Positions 8,628 through 17,444 of a DNA stretch of 64,000 nucleotides are shown here, one piece after another. The translations under genes and the position numbers were made by a program. Source of the stretch: Brachybacterium kimchii (GTDB taxonomy: Bacteria > Actinomycetota > Actinomycetes > Actinomycetales > Dermabacteraceae); NCBI RefSeq assembly GCF_023373525.1, contig NZ_CP097218.1, positions 310,001 to 374,000 on the forward strand, read 5' to 3'. The notes below the pieces were generated by a model. The model saw only the letters and a list, made by a program, of their open reading frames with translations, was not told where the DNA came from and did not search any database. Position 1 is the stretch's first letter. Every line of letters begins with the position of its first letter.

Positions 8628-9643
8628 GCACGGAGGATCGTCGGCCCCTGCGCGCCGGCCTCATCGGGCTGGGGATGATGGGCCGCCACCACGCCCGCAA
8701 CTTGCGCGCCCTCGAGGGCGTCGAGCTCGTCGCCGTCGCCGATCCGCAGGGCGACCCGCACGGCGCGGCCCCCGGCTACGACGTGCTGCCCGACGCGCGC
8801 GCCCTGGTCGACGCGGGTATCGACTACGCCGTCATCGCCGTGCCCACCCAGTTCCATCGCGACGTCGCGCTCACCTTCGCCGAGGCGGGCGTGCACTGCC
8901 TCGTCGAGAAGCCGCTGGCCTTCGACGTCGCCGAGGCCGAGGAGATCGCCGCCGCGTACGAGCAGGCGGGCCTCGTCGGAGCCGTCGGCTACATCGAGCG
9001 CTTCAACCCGGCCCTGCAGGAGATGCGGCGGCGCCTGGCCGACGGCCAGCTCGGGGAGATCTTCCAGATCTCCACCCGCCGCCAGGGCGGCTTCCCCGCC
9101 CGCATCTCCGACGTGGGCGTGGTCAAGGACCTCGCCACGCACGACCTCGACCTCACCGCCTGGGTCGCCGGCAGCGACTTCGCGCAGGTCGCGGCGTTCT
9201 CCACGCGCCGCTCCGGCCGCGAGGACGAGGACATGGTCTCGGTCACCGGTCAGCTCGCCAGCGGCACCATCACCAGCCACCTCGTGAACTGGCTCTCGCC
9301 CTTCAAGGAGCGCGTGACCGTGGTGACCGGCGAGAACGGGGCCCTGGTCGCGGACACCGTCAACGCCGACCTCACGTTCTACGCCAATGGCGAGAGCGCC
9401 ACGAACCTCTGGGACTCCATGGCCTCCTTCCGCGGGGTCAGCGAGGGCGACATGGTCCGCTACTCCCTGCGCCGCACCGAGCCGCTGCGCACCGAGCACG
9501 AGGCCTTCCGCGACGCCGTCGCCGGAGATCCCTCGAACATCGTCACCATGCGCGAGGGCCTGCAGACCGTGCGCGCCGTCGAGGCCGTGCTGTGCTCGGC
9601 CCGCGAGGGACGGATCGTCCGCCCCGACGACGTCGCCTCGTGA
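8624..9643 (+). CDS. Gfo/Idh/MocA oxidoreductase, WlbA/WbpB-like
   Basis: Predicted NAD-dependent dehydrogenase that oxidises the C3 hydroxyl of UDP-N-acetylglucosaminuronic acid to the 3-keto form. The 339 residues start with the dinucleotide motif LIGLGMMGRHHARNL, followed by the conserved EKPLAFDVAEAEE and the catalytic-type segment VKDLATHDLDLTAWV. Length is normal for the family. It is the third gene of a tightly overlapping set, entered through an ATGA overlap with the aminotransferase. Gfo/Idh enzymes act on many sugars; the UDP-uronate substrate is an inference from the adjacent WlbB- and WlbC-like genes. Confidence 0.82.
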   Translation: MSTEDRRPLRAGLIGLGMMGRHHARNLRALEGVELVAVADPQGDPHGAAPGYDVLPDARALVDAGIDYAVIAVPTQFHRDVALTFAEAGVHCLVEKPLAFDVAEAEEIAAAYEQAGLVGAVGYIERFNPALQEMRRRLADGQLGEIFQISTRRQGGFPARISDVGVVKDLATHDLDLTAWVAGSDFAQVAAFSTRRSGREDEDMVSVTGQLASGTITSHLVNWLSPFKERVTVVTGENGALVADTVNADLTFYANGESATNLWDSMASFRGVSEGDMVRYSLRRTEPLRTEHEAFRDAVAGDPSNIVTMREGLQTVRAVEAVLCSAREGRIVRPDDVAS

Positions 9644-9657
9644 GAGCGGGGGAGGGC

Positions 9658-11235
9658 ATGAGCGCTCAGCGCACGACGTCCCCGACGACGCTGCAGTCCG
9701 GCCTCGCGACGCTGCGGCGCCGCGCCCTGGGCGCGGGCGTCAGGGCCGCCTCGGTGCTCCCCGGCGGCGTCGGCGCACGGGCGCGCTACCTCCGCCTGAC
9801 CCGGCGCATGGACCGCGGCGAGGTCCCGGCCGCCTGGCGCGAGGAGATGCTCGCCGAGCTGCGGCGGGCCGACGCGCTGCTCGCGCGCGGGGACGACGAC
9901 GGCGCCGTCGAGTGGTTCGACAAGGCACTGCGCGTCGCCTACCACGCCTCCCTCCACTACGGGCTCGCGGACTCCCCGCTGATCACCGATCCCGAGCGGT
10001 TCCTCGCGCCCGTGCGGGCGAGCGCGGTGGGCAGACTCCTGCTCGCCCCGCCCGCGCACGACGAAGGGCCCTCCCGCCCCGACCCTCGGGACCGCGCGGC
10101 CGCGCCGGGAGCGGACGGGGCGGAGGACGCCGCCCCCGTGCGCCTGCTCGTCATCGCCCAGCGCAACTGGACCTTCGTGAACCCCGTCATCGCCGCCCTC
10201 GAGGAGGACGGCTTCGAGGTGCGTCGCTTCGAGGTCGACGACCTCCCGCCCGCCGAGCGGCCCACCCGTGAGCGCGTGCTGCGCGCGCGCATGGAGCTCG
10301 CCCGCACGGGGCGGCGCCTGCCCACGCCCGCGGCCCTGGCCGAGCCGTTCGACTGGGCCGACGTGGTGCTCGTGGAGTGGGGACACCACGTGCTCACCTG
10401 GGTCTCCCTGCTCGCGGACATGCCGCGCCTCACCGCCGCGCGCATCCACCGCTTCGAGGCCTACACCCCCTTCCCGCTGCTGACGGTCTTCGACGTCGTC
10501 GACCGGGTGCTGTTCGTCTCCCCGCACGTGCGCACCCTCATCCAGCACCTCACGCCGAACCTCGAGCGCGCGGGCGAGATCATCGGGGTCGACAACTTCC
10601 TCGCCTACGGGCTGGGCCCGGAGCCGCGCGGGGACCGGGACCCGCACCTGCTCGCCCAGGTGGGCTGGCTGCGTCCCGTCAAGGACGTGCTGTTCACCCT
10701 GGACCTGCTGGAGCGCGTGCGCGCCGAGGACCCGCGCCATCGCCTGCAGCTCATCGGCCCCGGGCTGCCCGAGGACCCCGCGCAGGACACCGCGTTCCAG
10801 GCCCGCGTGCGCCGACGCATCGCACAGTTCCCCACGGGCGCCGTGCAGGTGCTGGGCGCCCGCTCGGACGTGCCCGAACTGCTCGCGATGGCCGGCTGGA
10901 TCATCTCCTCCTCGCTGCACGAGGGCGTCCACGAGGCCGTCATGGAGGGCATCGCGGCCGGCTGCGTCCCGCTCATCAGGAACTGGCCCGATGCCCGCCC
11001 CTACGGCGGCGCAGGCGTCATCTACCCCGACCGCTGGGTGGTCGAGGACCTCGAGGAGGCCGTCGAGCGCGTGCTGCGCATCGAGCGCGAGGGCGCCCTC
11101 ACCGAGGTCTCCGCCGAGGCGCGGGCGTGGGTCGTCGAGCGCCGCACCGCCGCGACCGTGACCCGCCGGTACGCCGAGGCGCTCTCCCCGCAGCAGTCGG
11201 CAGGCGAGGAGCCGACCGGATCGACGCCCCGATGA
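9658..11235 (+). CDS. GT4-like glycosyltransferase
   Basis: Predicted cytoplasmic GT-B glycosyltransferase of 525 residues, sugar unknown. The first 140 residues are an extra helical region without a recognised family. The first Rossmann-like domain follows (VRLLVIAQRNWTF, VVLVEWGHH), and the second has VGWLRPVKDVLFTLDLLERV, LQLIGPGLPED and VQVLGARSDVPELLAMAG. The donor-binding segment SSLHEGVHEAVMEGIAAGCVPL resembles the family EX7E motif (quoted in two parts: SSLHEGVHEAVMEG and IAAGCVPL). ATG 9658 has a GGGGGAGGG ribosome binding site. It lies 14 bp after the oxidoreductase and overlaps the next gene by ATGA, so it belongs to the same operon. Confidence 0.75.
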   Translation: MSAQRTTSPTTLQSGLATLRRRALGAGVRAASVLPGGVGARARYLRLTRRMDRGEVPAAWREEMLAELRRADALLARGDDDGAVEWFDKALRVAYHASLHYGLADSPLITDPERFLAPVRASAVGRLLLAPPAHDEGPSRPDPRDRAAAPGADGAEDAAPVRLLVIAQRNWTFVNPVIAALEEDGFEVRRFEVDDLPPAERPTRERVLRARMELARTGRRLPTPAALAEPFDWADVVLVEWGHHVLTWVSLLADMPRLTAARIHRFEAYTPFPLLTVFDVVDRVLFVSPHVRTLIQHLTPNLERAGEIIGVDNFLAYGLGPEPRGDRDPHLLAQVGWLRPVKDVLFTLDLLERVRAEDPRHRLQLIGPGLPEDPAQDTAFQARVRRRIAQFPTGAVQVLGARSDVPELLAMAGWIISSSLHEGVHEAVMEGIAAGCVPLIRNWPDARPYGGAGVIYPDRWVVEDLEEAVERVLRIEREGALTEVSAEARAWVVERRTAATVTRRYAEALSPQQSAGEEPTGSTPR

Positions 11236-13214
11236 CCTGGGACTGGCTCCTCCCCGCGGTGGGAGCCTGGGCGTTGCTGTGCGCCCCCGGCGCGCTGCTC
11301 CTCGTCGCGGGCGGGGCCCGCATCGGGTGGCGCTGGGGAGCCGCCCCCGCGATCACCGTGCTGCTCGCCGTCGTCCTCGGCGCCCTCGACCACCTGCTCG
11401 GCCTCCCGTGGACGCCGGCCGCCGCCGGCGTCCAGCTGCTCGTGGTGCTCGCTCTCGTGCTCGGCGCGCGCCTGCTGATCCGGCGGGCCCGGGGCGGGCG
11501 CCGACGGGCCGACGGGGGCCGCGTCGGGCCGTCGTCGCGCCGGCGCCCGCGGGCGCTCGTGCTCGCGATCGCCCCGGGCGCTGTCGCTCTCGCCCTGGGC
11601 CTGCTGACGGCGGGCTCCGCCGCCCGCCACATGGGCGGCATCGACACCCTGAACGGCAGCTACGACGCGTCGTTCCACATCGCCGCGATCGCCTTCGTGC
11701 GCGCGGACCGCGACGCCTTCCTGTTCACCGCCCTGCAGGGCATCTACCACGAGACCACGTTCTATCCCGCCGGCTGGGACGTGCTGGCCGCCCTGCTCCC
11801 CGGTGACGCGATCACCGCCGCCAACGCCATGGCCCTCGCGATGGTCGCCGCGATCCCGGGCGCCCTCGGCGCCATGGTCGCGCTGCTCCAGGGCGGCCGG
11901 GGCACCCTGCGCGAGGTCCGGGTGCTGCCGATGCTGGCGGCGCTGTGCGCACCGATGTTCCTCTCCCTGCCGGTGATGATCCTGGTGATGGGACTGTGGC
12001 CCTCGGCCCTGGGGTCGCTGTGCCTGCCGCCCGCCCTCGGCGCGCTGTGGGCGATCCACCGCGCCGTGCGCAGCGGTGAGCGCCGCGCCGCCGAGCTCTG
12101 GCCCTGCGCCCTGCTCCTCGTCGGGGCGGTCGCGGCCCACCCCTCGACGCTCTTCTCGCTCGCCGTCGCCCTCCTCGCGGGGATCCTCGCCCAGGGCGTC
12201 CTCGACGTGGTGCGCGCCCGCACGCGCCGCCGCGGGGTCCTCGAGCTCACGGCGATCGCGATCGTGCTCCTGGCCTACGGGATCACCTCGCACCTGCTGC
12301 TCGCCTCGATGGACCTCACCACCGCCCGCCCGTGGCCGTGGACGGCATTCCTCGCCTCCCTGGTCACCGACCGACCCCGCGTCTCCGCGCTCGGCAGCTT
12401 CCAATGGCCGATCCTCGCGGTGTGGGCGCTCGCGCTGCTCGGCGCGGTGCAGGCGGTGCGCGAACGCCGACGGCTGGGGGCCACGGCGATCGTGCTGCTG
12501 GCCCTCGCGCTCGGCCTGAGCATCCTCACGAATCTCGACTCCATCTGGGCGCGCACGTGGGTGAACCCCTGGTACGGAGCGCGCGAGCGGATCGCCCCGC
12601 TGCTCATGTGCGCTCTCGTCGCCCTCGCGGCCATCGGACTCGATGCGCTGTGGACGCGGGACATGGACGCCGCGGGGGAGGGGCGCCGGTCCCCGCGCGG
12701 GACGTCGGCCCTCGCGGTCCTCGCGCTCGTCTCCCTCGTGGCGGCCGTGCTGCCCGGGCGCCTGCCCTTCGCCGGCTCCCTCGCCTACACCGATTACGGC
12801 GTCCAGATCGCCTCCTACGCGACCCCTGAGGAGCGCGACTTCATCGAGCGCTCCGCCGCCGCGCTGCCGGAGGACGCCGTGGTGATCGGCAACCCGCGCG
12901 ACGGCGAGGGCCTGTACTGGTCGCTCGGCGGCGTCGAGACCGTGTTCCCCACCCTCGCCGAGCCGCAGTCGCTGGACTCGCGCCGCGTCGCCCGCTACGC
13001 CTTCAAGGCCGACCGCGATCCGAAGGTGTGCACCTCCCTGCACAAGGTCGGTCCCACCCACCTCTACGTCGACACCTCCCCGGACTCCGGCGAGGCGATC
13101 GCCCCCGAGGCGTCCGTGCTGTGGGAGGGCCTCGCGAAGATCCCTCGCTCCAAGCTGCGTCTGGTCGACCGCGAGGGCCCCTACGCCCTCTATGAGATCG
13201 AGCCCCTGTGCTGA
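11232..13214 (+). CDS. DUF6541 polytopic membrane protein
   Basis: A 660-residue membrane protein with about a dozen hydrophobic segments and a C-terminal extracytoplasmic part (from about residue 510). It resembles DUF6541 proteins, which have the look of GT-C glycosyltransferases that use polyprenyl-phosphate sugars; the biochemical activity of the family is not established. Notable segments are NGSYDASFHIAAIAFVR in the first large loop and FYPAGWDVLAALLPGD. A second member of the same family is encoded at 23462-25462. ATG 11232 overlaps the upstream glycosyltransferase stop (ATGA). Possible role: transferring a sugar to the polymer outside the membrane. Confidence 0.7.
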   Translation: MTWDWLLPAVGAWALLCAPGALLLVAGGARIGWRWGAAPAITVLLAVVLGALDHLLGLPWTPAAAGVQLLVVLALVLGARLLIRRARGGRRRADGGRVGPSSRRRPRALVLAIAPGAVALALGLLTAGSAARHMGGIDTLNGSYDASFHIAAIAFVRADRDAFLFTALQGIYHETTFYPAGWDVLAALLPGDAITAANAMALAMVAAIPGALGAMVALLQGGRGTLREVRVLPMLAALCAPMFLSLPVMILVMGLWPSALGSLCLPPALGALWAIHRAVRSGERRAAELWPCALLLVGAVAAHPSTLFSLAVALLAGILAQGVLDVVRARTRRRGVLELTAIAIVLLAYGITSHLLLASMDLTTARPWPWTAFLASLVTDRPRVSALGSFQWPILAVWALALLGAVQAVRERRRLGATAIVLLALALGLSILTNLDSIWARTWVNPWYGARERIAPLLMCALVALAAIGLDALWTRDMDAAGEGRRSPRGTSALAVLALVSLVAAVLPGRLPFAGSLAYTDYGVQIASYATPEERDFIERSAAALPEDAVVIGNPRDGEGLYWSLGGVETVFPTLAEPQSLDSRRVARYAFKADRDPKVCTSLHKVGPTHLYVDTSPDSGEAIAPEASVLWEGLAKIPRSKLRLVDREGPYALYEIEPLC

Positions 13215-13248
13215 CGGCCCGCGCAGGGTCCTCACGGACCGCGCACGG

Positions 13249-13254
13249 TAGCGT
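13249..13254 (+). promoter_or_regulatory. Putative -10 element for the ABC exporter
   Basis: TAGCGT in the 91-bp gap after the DUF6541 gene. It would give a leader of about 45 nt that contains AAGGAAGG before the GTG start at 13306. No clear -35 was found. Confidence 0.35.
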
Positions 13255-13305
13255 GAGCGCACCCGGTGCGGCCCGCCCGCCCGTCCCCCGCGAAGGAAGG
13301 CCCCT

Positions 13306-15198
13306 GTGAAGCGCACCGTCCAGACCGTGATGCGCACGCTGTCCGTGCTCCCGCGCGAGTCGAGGAGGTTCCTGTGGACCTTCGCGATCATCATGAGCCT
13401 GCTCGCGCTGCTCGACGTCGTCGCCCTCGGCGCCATGGCCATCGCCCTCCAGGCCCTCCTGGGCGGCAAGGAGGTCGTGGTCATCCCCGTGGTGGGCTGG
13501 CGCTTCGAGGGCTTCGGGCAGGTCGTCTGGCTGGTCGCCGTGTTCGTCGTGCTCACGATCATCAAGAGCGCCCTGAACCTGCTGACGATCCGCGAGGCCA
13601 CCAAGCGCTTCGCCAAGCACGAGGTCGCCATCGGCCAGATGCTCTTCCGCTCCTACATGGCCTCCCCGTGGGTGGACCGCACCTCCCGCTCGAGCCAGGA
13701 GATCATCCGCATGGTCGACTCGGGCGTCGCGGCCGTCGTCGCGAACGTCCTCATGCCCTCGATGACCGTGGTCAGCGAGTTCGCGACGATCTCCGTGATC
13801 ACGGTGGGCCTGTTCGTCATGGACTGGAAGCTCGCGCTCGCGACCACGATCTACCTGGGGCTCGTCGCCCTCGTCATGTCCCGCGTGATCTCCCCGCTCG
13901 CCGTGAGGAACGGCGCCGTGAACCGCGACAACTCGATCCGCGTGGTGCGCCTGCTCGGCGAGGTCCTCTCCGCGCTCAAGGAGATCACCCTCAAGGGCAA
14001 CGAGAAGGAGGTCGAGGGCATCGTCGCCGACCGCCGCGACCTGGCCTCGGAGACCCGCGCCTTCGCCCAGTACTACAACCAGATGCCGCGCTTCGTGCTC
14101 GAGGCCGGGCTGGTGGGCGGCTTCGTCGTCGTCGGCGGCGTCGGCTACCTCTCCGGCGGGCCGACGGGCGCGCTGTCCTCGGTCGCGCTGTTCGGCGTCG
14201 CGGGCTTCCGCCTGGTGCCCTCGCTGACCCGCTTCCAGTCCACGCAGAACCGGATCCTCACCAACGCGGCGTTCTCCGACTACATCATCGACGACATCGA
14301 GCAGGCCCGGGAGAACGTCTCCCGCACGGAGCGGCCGGACTCCGCGGAGCTCGCTCCCGGCCACCGCGACATCGTCCTCGAGGACGTCAGCTTCGTGTAC
14401 CCCAGCCGCGAGGAGCCCGCCGTGCGCGGCGTGTCCCTGCGGATCCCCGCCGGCTCCTCGGCCGCCTTCGTCGGCACCTCGGGGGCCGGCAAGTCCACGA
14501 TGGTCGACCTGCTGCTGGGACTGATCACCCCCACCGCGGGACGGATCCTCGTGGGCGGGCAGGACATCACGACCGTCATGCGCCAGTGGCGCGCCCAGGT
14601 CGGCTACGTGCCCCAGGAGGTCGCCCTGTTCGACGTGAGCGTCGCCGAGAACGTGGCCCTGACCTGGGATCCCGCGGACGTGGACGAGGACCGCGTCCAC
14701 GAGGCCCTCTCCCGCGCACAGCTGCTGGAGACCATCGAGGAGCGGCCCGGCGGGATCCACGGGACCGTGGGGGAGCGCGGCACCACGCTCTCCGGCGGGC
14801 AGCGCCAGCGCCTCGGCATCGCGCGCGGCCTGTACTCCGATCCGCAGGTGCTCGTGCTCGACGAGGCCACGAGCGCCCTGGACACGTCCACGGAGGCCGC
14901 CGTCACCACGGGCATCCGCGACCTCGGCGAGGAGGTCACCACGATCACCATCGCCCACCGCCTGGCGACCATCCAGCACTGCGACGTCGTCTTCTACATG
15001 CAGGAGGGCGAGGTGCTCGCCCAGGGCACGTTCGACGAGGTCGTGGGCGCGGTCCCCGCCTTCGCCGAGCAGGCCGCCCTCGCCGGCCTCGTGCGCGGCG
15101 GGGTGCAGGAGAAGGTCGCCCGGGACGTCGAGGACGGCCTGGAGACCGGCCTCGACGGCGCCGGCGACGCGAGCGCGCGGGAGGGGAGCGCCCGATGA
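13306..15198 (+). CDS. ABC exporter, fused membrane and ATPase domains (PglK/MsbA-like)
   Basis: Half-size ABC exporter of 630 residues, expected to act as a homodimer moving a lipid-linked oligosaccharide or similar substrate across the membrane. Six hydrophobic segments (about 25-310) are followed by a nucleotide-binding domain: Walker A GTSGAGKST with K396, signature LSGGQRQ near 495, Walker B LVLDEATSAL with D519 and E520, and H-loop TIAHRLAT. A 35-residue acidic C-terminal tail lies after the ATPase domain. GTG 13306 has an AAGGAAGG site. It overlaps the next glycosyltransferase by ATGA, so exporter and transferase are co-expressed. Flippase function is inferred from the context. Confidence 0.85.
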   Translation: MKRTVQTVMRTLSVLPRESRRFLWTFAIIMSLLALLDVVALGAMAIALQALLGGKEVVVIPVVGWRFEGFGQVVWLVAVFVVLTIIKSALNLLTIREATKRFAKHEVAIGQMLFRSYMASPWVDRTSRSSQEIIRMVDSGVAAVVANVLMPSMTVVSEFATISVITVGLFVMDWKLALATTIYLGLVALVMSRVISPLAVRNGAVNRDNSIRVVRLLGEVLSALKEITLKGNEKEVEGIVADRRDLASETRAFAQYYNQMPRFVLEAGLVGGFVVVGGVGYLSGGPTGALSSVALFGVAGFRLVPSLTRFQSTQNRILTNAAFSDYIIDDIEQARENVSRTERPDSAELAPGHRDIVLEDVSFVYPSREEPAVRGVSLRIPAGSSAAFVGTSGAGKSTMVDLLLGLITPTAGRILVGGQDITTVMRQWRAQVGYVPQEVALFDVSVAENVALTWDPADVDEDRVHEALSRAQLLETIEERPGGIHGTVGERGTTLSGGQRQRLGIARGLYSDPQVLVLDEATSALDTSTEAAVTTGIRDLGEEVTTITIAHRLATIQHCDVVFYMQEGEVLAQGTFDEVVGAVPAFAEQAALAGLVRGGVQEKVARDVEDGLETGLDGAGDASAREGSAR

Positions 15199-16322
15199 GC
15201 CCGAGCCTCATGATCCTGTCCTTCTCGCACCTGGTGAGCGATCCGCGCGTGCAGCGGCAGATCGCCCTGTTCGCCCCGCGGTACCGCGTGACCACCGTCG
15301 GCTTCGGGCCGAGCCCGCACCCGGACGTCACCCACGTGGAGATCCCCGAGGGCACGCGCGCCTGGCCCGACTCCAAGCAGCACCTGCTCACGCGGCGCTT
15401 CCGCGGCGCCCACTGGTCCATGAGCGCCGTGCGCGCCGCCCACGACCTGCTCGAGGGCCGTCGGGGCACGATGGACGCCGTCCTCGCCAACGACACGAAC
15501 ACCCTGCCGCTCGCCCTCTGGCTGGAGCCCCGCCGCGGCGTCCACGCCGACCTGCACGAGTACGCGCCCCGCGAGAAGGAGCACCAGCGCAGCTGGCGCT
15601 GGTTCGTCGCCCCCTATCAGCGCTGGCTGTGCCGCACGTGCCTGCCCCGCGTCGCCTCGGTGACGACGGTCTCGCCCGGTCTCGCCCGCGAGTACGCGCA
15701 CCGCTTCGGCGTGGATGTCGAGGTCGTCACCAACGCCTCCGCCCGCCGGGACCTGCCGGTGCGGCCGACGCAGGCGCCGATCCGCCTGCTGCACACGGGC
15801 GTGGCCCGGGCGAACCGCCACCTCGAGTCGATGATCGACGCGATGCGGGGCCTCGAGGGTCGCGCGACGCTCGACCTCATGCTCATGCCCAGCGAGCCCG
15901 GGTACATCGAGCGCCTCGCGCAGCTCGCGGAGGAGGTGCCGGGCGTCGCCCTGCGGGACCCGGTCCCCTTCGCGCAGCTCGTGGACACCGTCGCCGAGTA
16001 CGACGTCTCCCTCGTCGTCTTCCCGAACACCACCTTCAACCTCGAGCACTCCCTGCCCAACAAGCTCTTCGAGGCCGTGCAGGGCCGGACCGGCGTGATC
16101 GTCGGCCCCTCCCCGGACATGGCGGAGCTCGTGGCGTCGCACGGGCTCGGCGCGGTGCTCCCGGCGGCCGACGCCCCGGCGATGCACGCGGAGATCGCGG
16201 GCCTGACCCCGGAGACGGTCGACGGCTGGAAGCGCGCGAGCGACGCCGCGGCGGACGAGCTCAGCGCCGAGCAGCAGGTGCGGACGTGGGAGCGAGCGAT
16301 CGCGGCGATCGTGGGGGAGTGA
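15195..16322 (+). CDS. GT-B glycosyltransferase
   Basis: Predicted glycosyltransferase of 375 residues with two Rossmann-like halves. The N-terminal half has the acceptor-side sequence LSFSHLVSDPRVQRQI and the histidine-rich VHADLHEYAPREKEH. The C-terminal half has IRLLHTGVARANRHLESMI and the donor-site stretch FNLEHSLPNKLFEAVQGRTG, the common LPNKLFE signature of GT4-type enzymes. The sugar is unknown. The start is fixed by ATGA overlap with the ABC exporter. The gene ends 9 bp before the convergent GT2 gene, with no room for a classical terminator. Confidence 0.78.
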   Translation: MSPSLMILSFSHLVSDPRVQRQIALFAPRYRVTTVGFGPSPHPDVTHVEIPEGTRAWPDSKQHLLTRRFRGAHWSMSAVRAAHDLLEGRRGTMDAVLANDTNTLPLALWLEPRRGVHADLHEYAPREKEHQRSWRWFVAPYQRWLCRTCLPRVASVTTVSPGLAREYAHRFGVDVEVVTNASARRDLPVRPTQAPIRLLHTGVARANRHLESMIDAMRGLEGRATLDLMLMPSEPGYIERLAQLAEEVPGVALRDPVPFAQLVDTVAEYDVSLVVFPNTTFNLEHSLPNKLFEAVQGRTGVIVGPSPDMAELVASHGLGAVLPAADAPAMHAEIAGLTPETVDGWKRASDAAADELSAEQQVRTWERAIAAIVGE

Positions 16323-16331
16323 CGAGCCCCC

Positions 16332-17444
16332 TCAGCCCCGCCGCACCCGCGGCAGCATCTGCACGGCGAGCGACGCGGCCATGAACCGCGGCGGCGCCTC
16401 GCGGGCGAGCACCTGGGTGATCTCGCGGGGCAGCAGCGTCGCGGGGCGCCCGTGCCGGCGCCGGTCGCGCGCGGCGGCCATGAGCTCGTCGGCCCCGATC
16501 CCGGGATCCAGGCACGCATCGAGCAGTCGGCGATCGGCGCGCGAGAGCGGGCGCTCGCATCCGGGGGCGCGGCGCAGGACCTCGGCCGAGATCTCCGCGA
16601 GAGCCTCGCGCACCTCGTGCGTCCAGATCCCGGCGTCCTGGCGGTAGAAGACGGCACCGAACACGTGGATGCGCAGCAGCTTCGTGCCGATCGCGCGGCG
16701 GGCGGGACGGGGGAGCGAGGCGAACCAGTCGGCCTCGAGCAGATCGGGGAAGAAGCCGAGCTGCTCGCGCATCGGACGGATCACGTAGGTCACGCGGTCC
16801 CCGGCGTCCTCGCCGATCACGTACGGCGGACCGAAGCGGTCGTAGATCGTGGGCACGGTCGCCATCAGCTGCGTCACCATGCCCACGTCGCCGCCCACGG
16901 TCGCGCCCTCCACGAGGTGCGCCCCGGTGCGCGCGAGCATCGCCCTGCTCATGAGCCCGAGCGGCGCCGAGCGGTAGGCCAGACGGTCCCGGGCGAGGTC
17001 CGCGAGGCCGCCGCGCAGCATCCGCGTCGCAGGGGTGGGCACCCCATGGCCGGCGGTGCCGAGCGCGAGGCGGGTGATGACGAACTCGGCGCCCGTCCGC
17101 TCCTGCAGGGCGAGCCAGGAGGCGACGGCGCCCGGAGCCAGGGTGTCGTCCGAGCCCATGATCGCCACGAACGGCGCGGTGCCTTCGCGCATCCCGGCGT
17201 TGAAGGGACCCGAGGCGGAGCGGAACTCGTCGCGGTGCTCGAGGATCCTCACCCGATCGCGGTGCTCGGGACGGATCGCGCCGAGGATCTCGTCGGCGGG
17301 TCGGTTGTGGGCGACGACCACGACGTTCGCGTGCTCGGCATTGCCCTCGAGGATCGAGGCGACGGCGCGGCCCACGGGACGCTCGGGCGTGTGGCACGCG
17401 ATGACGACGTCGACGGGCTTGTCGGGGGAGCTGAGCGGCCTCAT
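16332..17444 (-). CDS. GT2 family glycosyltransferase
   Basis: Predicted inverting glycosyltransferase of 370 residues with a GT-A fold. The N-terminus DVVIACHTPERPVGRAVASI is typical of GT2, and the acidic metal-binding motif is in AIMGSDDTLAPGAV. The C-terminal 150 residues are helical and arginine-rich, without a recognised domain. It is the last of three minus-strand glycosyltransferase genes (19950 to 16332) linked by ATGA overlaps. The ATG at 17444 is set by the overlap with the gene upstream. Donor and acceptor are unknown. Confidence 0.75.
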   Translation of the reverse strand: MRPLSSPDKPVDVVIACHTPERPVGRAVASILEGNAEHANVVVVAHNRPADEILGAIRPEHRDRVRILEHRDEFRSASGPFNAGMREGTAPFVAIMGSDDTLAPGAVASWLALQERTGAEFVITRLALGTAGHGVPTPATRMLRGGLADLARDRLAYRSAPLGLMSRAMLARTGAHLVEGATVGGDVGMVTQLMATVPTIYDRFGPPYVIGEDAGDRVTYVIRPMREQLGFFPDLLEADWFASLPRPARRAIGTKLLRIHVFGAVFYRQDAGIWTHEVREALAEISAEVLRRAPGCERPLSRADRRLLDACLDPGIGADELMAAARDRRRHGRPATLLPREITQVLAREAPPRFMAASLAVQMLPRVRRG

